A DNA stretch of 64,000 bases from assembly GCF_003984625.1 (NCBI RefSeq), contig NZ_RWKH01000011.1, positions 1 to 64,000 on the forward strand. The letters run 5' to 3'. The translations under genes were made by a program, and so were the position numbers. Position 1 is the first letter of the stretch; each line of letters begins with the position of its first letter. This document shows positions 63,283 through 64,000 of the stretch, piece after piece. The notes beneath the pieces are model-generated. The model was not told where the DNA came from and made no database searches. It worked only from the letters and a program-made list of their open reading frames with translations. The stretch comes from Variovorax sp. DXTD-1 (GTDB lineage Bacteria > Pseudomonadota > Gammaproteobacteria > Burkholderiales > Burkholderiaceae_C).

Positions 63283-64000
63283 ATGCTCCATACGCTTTCC
63301 CCTCAAAGCCTCGCCCTGGCCCAGGCGCTCGTGCGCATGAACACCATCAGCGCGAACAGCAACCTCGAACTGATCGACCTCGCCCAGAGCCACCTGGCCG
63401 CGCTGGGCGTCAAAAGCCGCATCACCTACAACGCCGAACGCACCAAGGCCAACCTGTTCGCCACGCTCGGCGAAGGCAAGCCGGCCGGCGTCATCGTTTC
63501 GGGCCACACCGACACGGTGCCCTGGGATGGGCAGGAATGGAGCGTAGACCCGCTCTCCGCCGTGGTGCAGAACGAGCGCCTCTACGGCCGCGGCTCGGCG
63601 GACATGAAGAGCTTCATTGCCATCGCCCTTGCCAACGCCAAGCGCTTCCTGGAAAGCGACTCGCCTTACGCGGTGCACTTCGCCTTCAGCTATGAAGAAG
63701 AAATAGGCTGTTTCGGCGTGAAGGAACTCATTGCCGACATGCGCGACGCCAACATCAAGCCGCTCGCCTGCATCGTGGGCGAACCCACCAGCATGGTGCC
63801 GGCCATCGCGCACAAGGGCGTGTACCGCTACAAGTGCTGCGTGCGCGGCAAGGAGGCGCATTCGTCGCTCACGCCGCACTCGGTCAACGCCATCGAGATG
63901 GCGGCCCGCGTGGTGGGCAAGGTGCGCGACATGGCCGAGGGCTTCGAGCGCAGCGAGCCGCGCTACGAAGGCTTCGACGTGCCCTTCAGCACCGCGAGCG
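63283..64000 (+). CDS. argE: Acetylornithine deacetylase (5' part, cut by window end)
   Basis: The gene starts at ATG 63283 and runs off the window after 239 codons. M20-type zinc ligands are visible: VSGHTDTVPWDG (about 64-75), RGSADMKSF (about 103-111) and EEEIGCFGVKEL. The dimerisation domain begins near 185 (YRYKCCVRGKEAHSS). The WDGQEWSVDPL and GRGSADMKSFIA forms match the ArgE branch, which releases ornithine from N-acetylornithine in arginine synthesis. The reading of the end is not possible here. Confidence 0.88.
   Translation, partial: MLHTLSPQSLALAQALVRMNTISANSNLELIDLAQSHLAALGVKSRITYNAERTKANLFATLGEGKPAGVIVSGHTDTVPWDGQEWSVDPLSAVVQNERLYGRGSADMKSFIAIALANAKRFLESDSPYAVHFAFSYEEEIGCFGVKELIADMRDANIKPLACIVGEPTSMVPAIAHKGVYRYKCCVRGKEAHSSLTPHSVNAIEMAARVVGKVRDMAEGFERSEPRYEGFDVPFSTAS

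Overview
The window looks like a chromosomal segment of a Comamonadaceae betaproteobacterium, most probably Variovorax or a close relative. This is inferred from the high G+C content, the comamonad-type SSB, the Bug-type solute receptors, the many small metabolic operons with 4-nt stop/start overlaps, and polyhydroxyalkanoate (PHA) genes. No tRNA, rRNA, CRISPR array, transposase or phage gene was recognised. The edges cut a sensor kinase (left) and an acetylornithine deacetylase (right).

Layout. 1-2018: a 7TM-type sensor histidine kinase. 2279-7548: an archaic (Csu-like) chaperone-usher pilus operon with spore-coat-U (SCPU) pilin, chaperone, usher, two-domain SCPU tip protein and a small Cys-poor secreted protein. 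7620-12424: ssb and uvrA, divergent, then an EamA exporter. 12434-22062: polyol/sugar locus 1, made of a GntR regulator, a GlpD-like flavoprotein and an FGGY kinase facing an RbsBAC-type ABC transporter, an aldo/keto reductase and a class I aldolase; two identical 10-bp motifs lie in the divergent control region. 22213-26934: a 1573-residue exported protein combining propeller, lectin-like, PKD, two-haem cytochrome and ricin-B-like parts. 27073-27312: an isolated ATP synthase subunit c gene. 27485-32058: a complete branched-chain amino acid type ABC operon. 32069-34034: an SDR with altered catalytic residues and TesB thioesterase. 34148-41805: 3-hydroxybenzoate/gentisate catabolism with two Bug receptors, an FAD oxidoreductase and a divergent LysR. 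41901-46325: hotdog thioesterase, phasin, TetR, TPR protein, acyl-CoA-binding protein and CaiB-type CoA transferase. 46630-54853: polyol/pentitol locus 2 with AraC, RbsBAC-type ABC transporter, zinc alcohol dehydrogenase, xylulokinase-like kinase and L-xylulose-reductase-like SDR. 54875-58402: PHA-system protein, lipoprotein aminopeptidase, molybdopterin oxidoreductase. 58460-64000: receptor, M14 and M20 hydrolases, GlpQ-like lipoprotein, ArgE.

The least expected structure is an approximately 262-bp palindromic element present twice (32874-33136 and 53815-54076) in opposite orientations, with nearly identical arms, a diverged centre and apparently covarying tips. A second, short repeat (30538-30577 and 56312-56349) forms the C-termini of two unrelated proteins and one start site.

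All assignments come from reading the sequence. No database search was run, so family names rest on recognised motifs and gene context.
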